From Arthrobacter sp. EPSL27 (GTDB lineage: Bacteria > Actinomycetota > Actinomycetes > Actinomycetales > Micrococcaceae): a stretch of 64,000 nt of DNA. The number at the start of each line of letters is the position of its first letter. Positions within the stretch are counted from its first letter, which is position 1. A program made the position numbers and the translations under genes. The notes under the pieces are model-generated. The model made no database searches, was not told the DNA's origin, and saw nothing but the letters and a program-made list of their open reading frames with translations. Shown one piece after another: positions 63,458 through 64,000 of the stretch. Where the stretch lies: positions 630,664-694,663 of the forward strand of contig NZ_LNUT01000004.1 in NCBI RefSeq assembly GCF_001512305.1, read 5' to 3'.

Positions 63458-63742
63458 TTAGCCCCGGCTGCGCCGCCACGAACCGGGTCCGGGCTTGGGC
63501 GCCAGCTGCAGCTGCTGGCGGCGGATCCACTGCCGTGCACTCGGTTTCTCCGGCGTGGCCGGGCCGCCGCTGCCCAGGGCCAGCACGACGGCGGTGAGCG
63601 CGGCGAGCTCTTCCGGCGTCGGCTCGCCCTTGGCGACGGCGAGCAGGGGCTGCTCCGGGCCGGCGGCACCGTTTTCCGGGACTGCGTTTTCCGGGACTGT
63701 GTTTTTCGAGACTGTGTTTTCCGGGACTGCTGAGGCCGTCAC
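63458..63742 (-). CDS. accE: Acyl-CoA carboxylase epsilon subunit
   Basis: A 94-aa small subunit of actinobacterial acyl-CoA carboxylase. The N-terminus is a repetitive PEN(T/A)V segment (VPENTVSKNTVPENAVPEN), and the conserved part is EELAALTAVVLALGSG followed by a W-I-R-R-rich end (RQWIRRQQLQLAPKPG). Epsilon proteins bind the beta core and stabilise the holoenzyme. GTG 63742 overlaps the accD stop by 4 bp. The repetitive 15-bp unit in the N-terminal coding region (TTTTCCGGGACTG variants) suggests slippage-driven length variation. Confidence 0.85.
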   Translation of the reverse strand: MTASAVPENTVSKNTVPENAVPENGAAGPEQPLLAVAKGEPTPEELAALTAVVLALGSGGPATPEKPSARQWIRRQQLQLAPKPGPGSWRRSRG

Positions 63743-64000
63743 AGCGGGATGTTCCCGTGCTTCTTGGCGGGCAGGCTGGCCCGTTTGTCCCGCAGGGCAC
63801 GCAGGCCCTTAATGATCTGCATCCGCGTCTCCGACGGCGCGATGACGGCGTCCACGTAGCCCAGCTGCGCGGCCTGGTAGGGGTTGAGCAGTTCTTCCTC
63901 GTACTGCCGGATGACCTCGGCGCGCTTGGCCTCGACGTCGCCGCCCTCCTGGGCGACCGCGGCGAGTTCGCGGCGGTACAGGATGTTGACGGCGCCCTGG
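63739..64000 (-). CDS. accD: Acyl-CoA carboxylase beta subunit, C-terminal end (cut by window)
   Basis: Only the last ~87 codons are present. They read NILYRRELAAVAQEGG, RQYEEELLNPYQAAQLGYVD, and LRALRDKRASLPAKKHGNIPL (the usual KHGNIPL end of propionyl/acetyl-CoA carboxylase carboxyltransferase subunits). The beta subunit transfers CO2 from biotin on the alpha chain to acyl-CoA. The stop overlaps accE by 4 bp. The remainder lies beyond the right edge. Confidence 0.93.
   Translation of the reverse strand, partial: QGAVNILYRRELAAVAQEGGDVEAKRAEVIRQYEEELLNPYQAAQLGYVDAVIAPSETRMQIIKGLRALRDKRASLPAKKHGNIPL

Overview
The window is 64 kb of high-GC chromosomal DNA from an actinobacterium, most likely of the Arthrobacter/Pseudarthrobacter group (order Micrococcales). 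That placement is inferred from gene content: SCO4848-type and DUF2505 proteins, an actinobacterial acyl-CoA carboxylase with an epsilon subunit, an NnaR-type HemD/winged-helix regulator, DUF222-HNH proteins, and many GTG starts and leaderless-looking promoters. No rRNA, tRNA, CRISPR array, transposase or integrase was seen. Coding density is high and most intergenic gaps end in strong hairpins.

Layout. (1) 1-8930: three consecutive large LuxR-type (LAL) ATPase regulators, the first cut by the window edge; a 0.96-kb repeat- and hairpin-rich gap separates the first two. (2) 9031-10830: sufS-sufU for Fe-S assembly. (3) 10920-13190: three leftward genes (SCO4848-like, DUF2505, SDR/DUF2867). (4) 13465-18507: a giant secreted animal-type haem peroxidase with RTX, fibronectin and FG-GAP repeats. 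(5) 18720-23234: mfd and a membrane hydrolase. (6) 23316-24350: a small membrane protein and deoC. (7) 24426-30986: nitrite assimilation (FAD oxidoreductase, nnaR, cobA, nirB, and nirD divergent). (8) 31076-39172: phosphosugar mutase, Rrf2 regulator, punA, an LpdA-type quinone reductase, a HemG-like flavodoxin and several unknowns. (9) 39214-42681: a probable acid-resistance operon (ClC protein, YrhK-like protein, glutamate decarboxylase). (10) 42969-48125: nitrate assimilation operon narK-nasA-nasB. (11) 48413-53477: MHS transporter, amidotransferase, biotin-carboxylase/BCCP subunit, Maf. (12) 53549-59868: a DUF222/HNH pair, an MMPL exporter with its TetR regulator, and a secreted alanine-rich protein. 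(13) 59992-64000: a dicarboxylate/amino-acid symporter, a DUF885 hydrolase, and accE/accD, with accD cut by the edge.

How the parts work together. NarK imports nitrate, NasA with NasB reduces it to nitrite, and NirB/NirD reduce nitrite to ammonium. CobA makes the precursor of the sirohaem that NirB needs, and NnaR is the probable pathway regulator. Four promoters (nirB, nirD, narK, and the FAD oxidoreductase) share one layout: 5-bp GAAAC/GTNAC-like half-sites every 11 bp, with the nearest half-site exactly 10 bp from a TANNNT -10 box. This fits a local GlnR-type nitrogen regulon and is the strongest regulatory signal here. Other points for follow-up are the peroxidase, the acid-resistance operon with no visible antiporter, a palindromic intergenic element present twice, and the repeat-rich gap between the LuxR regulators.
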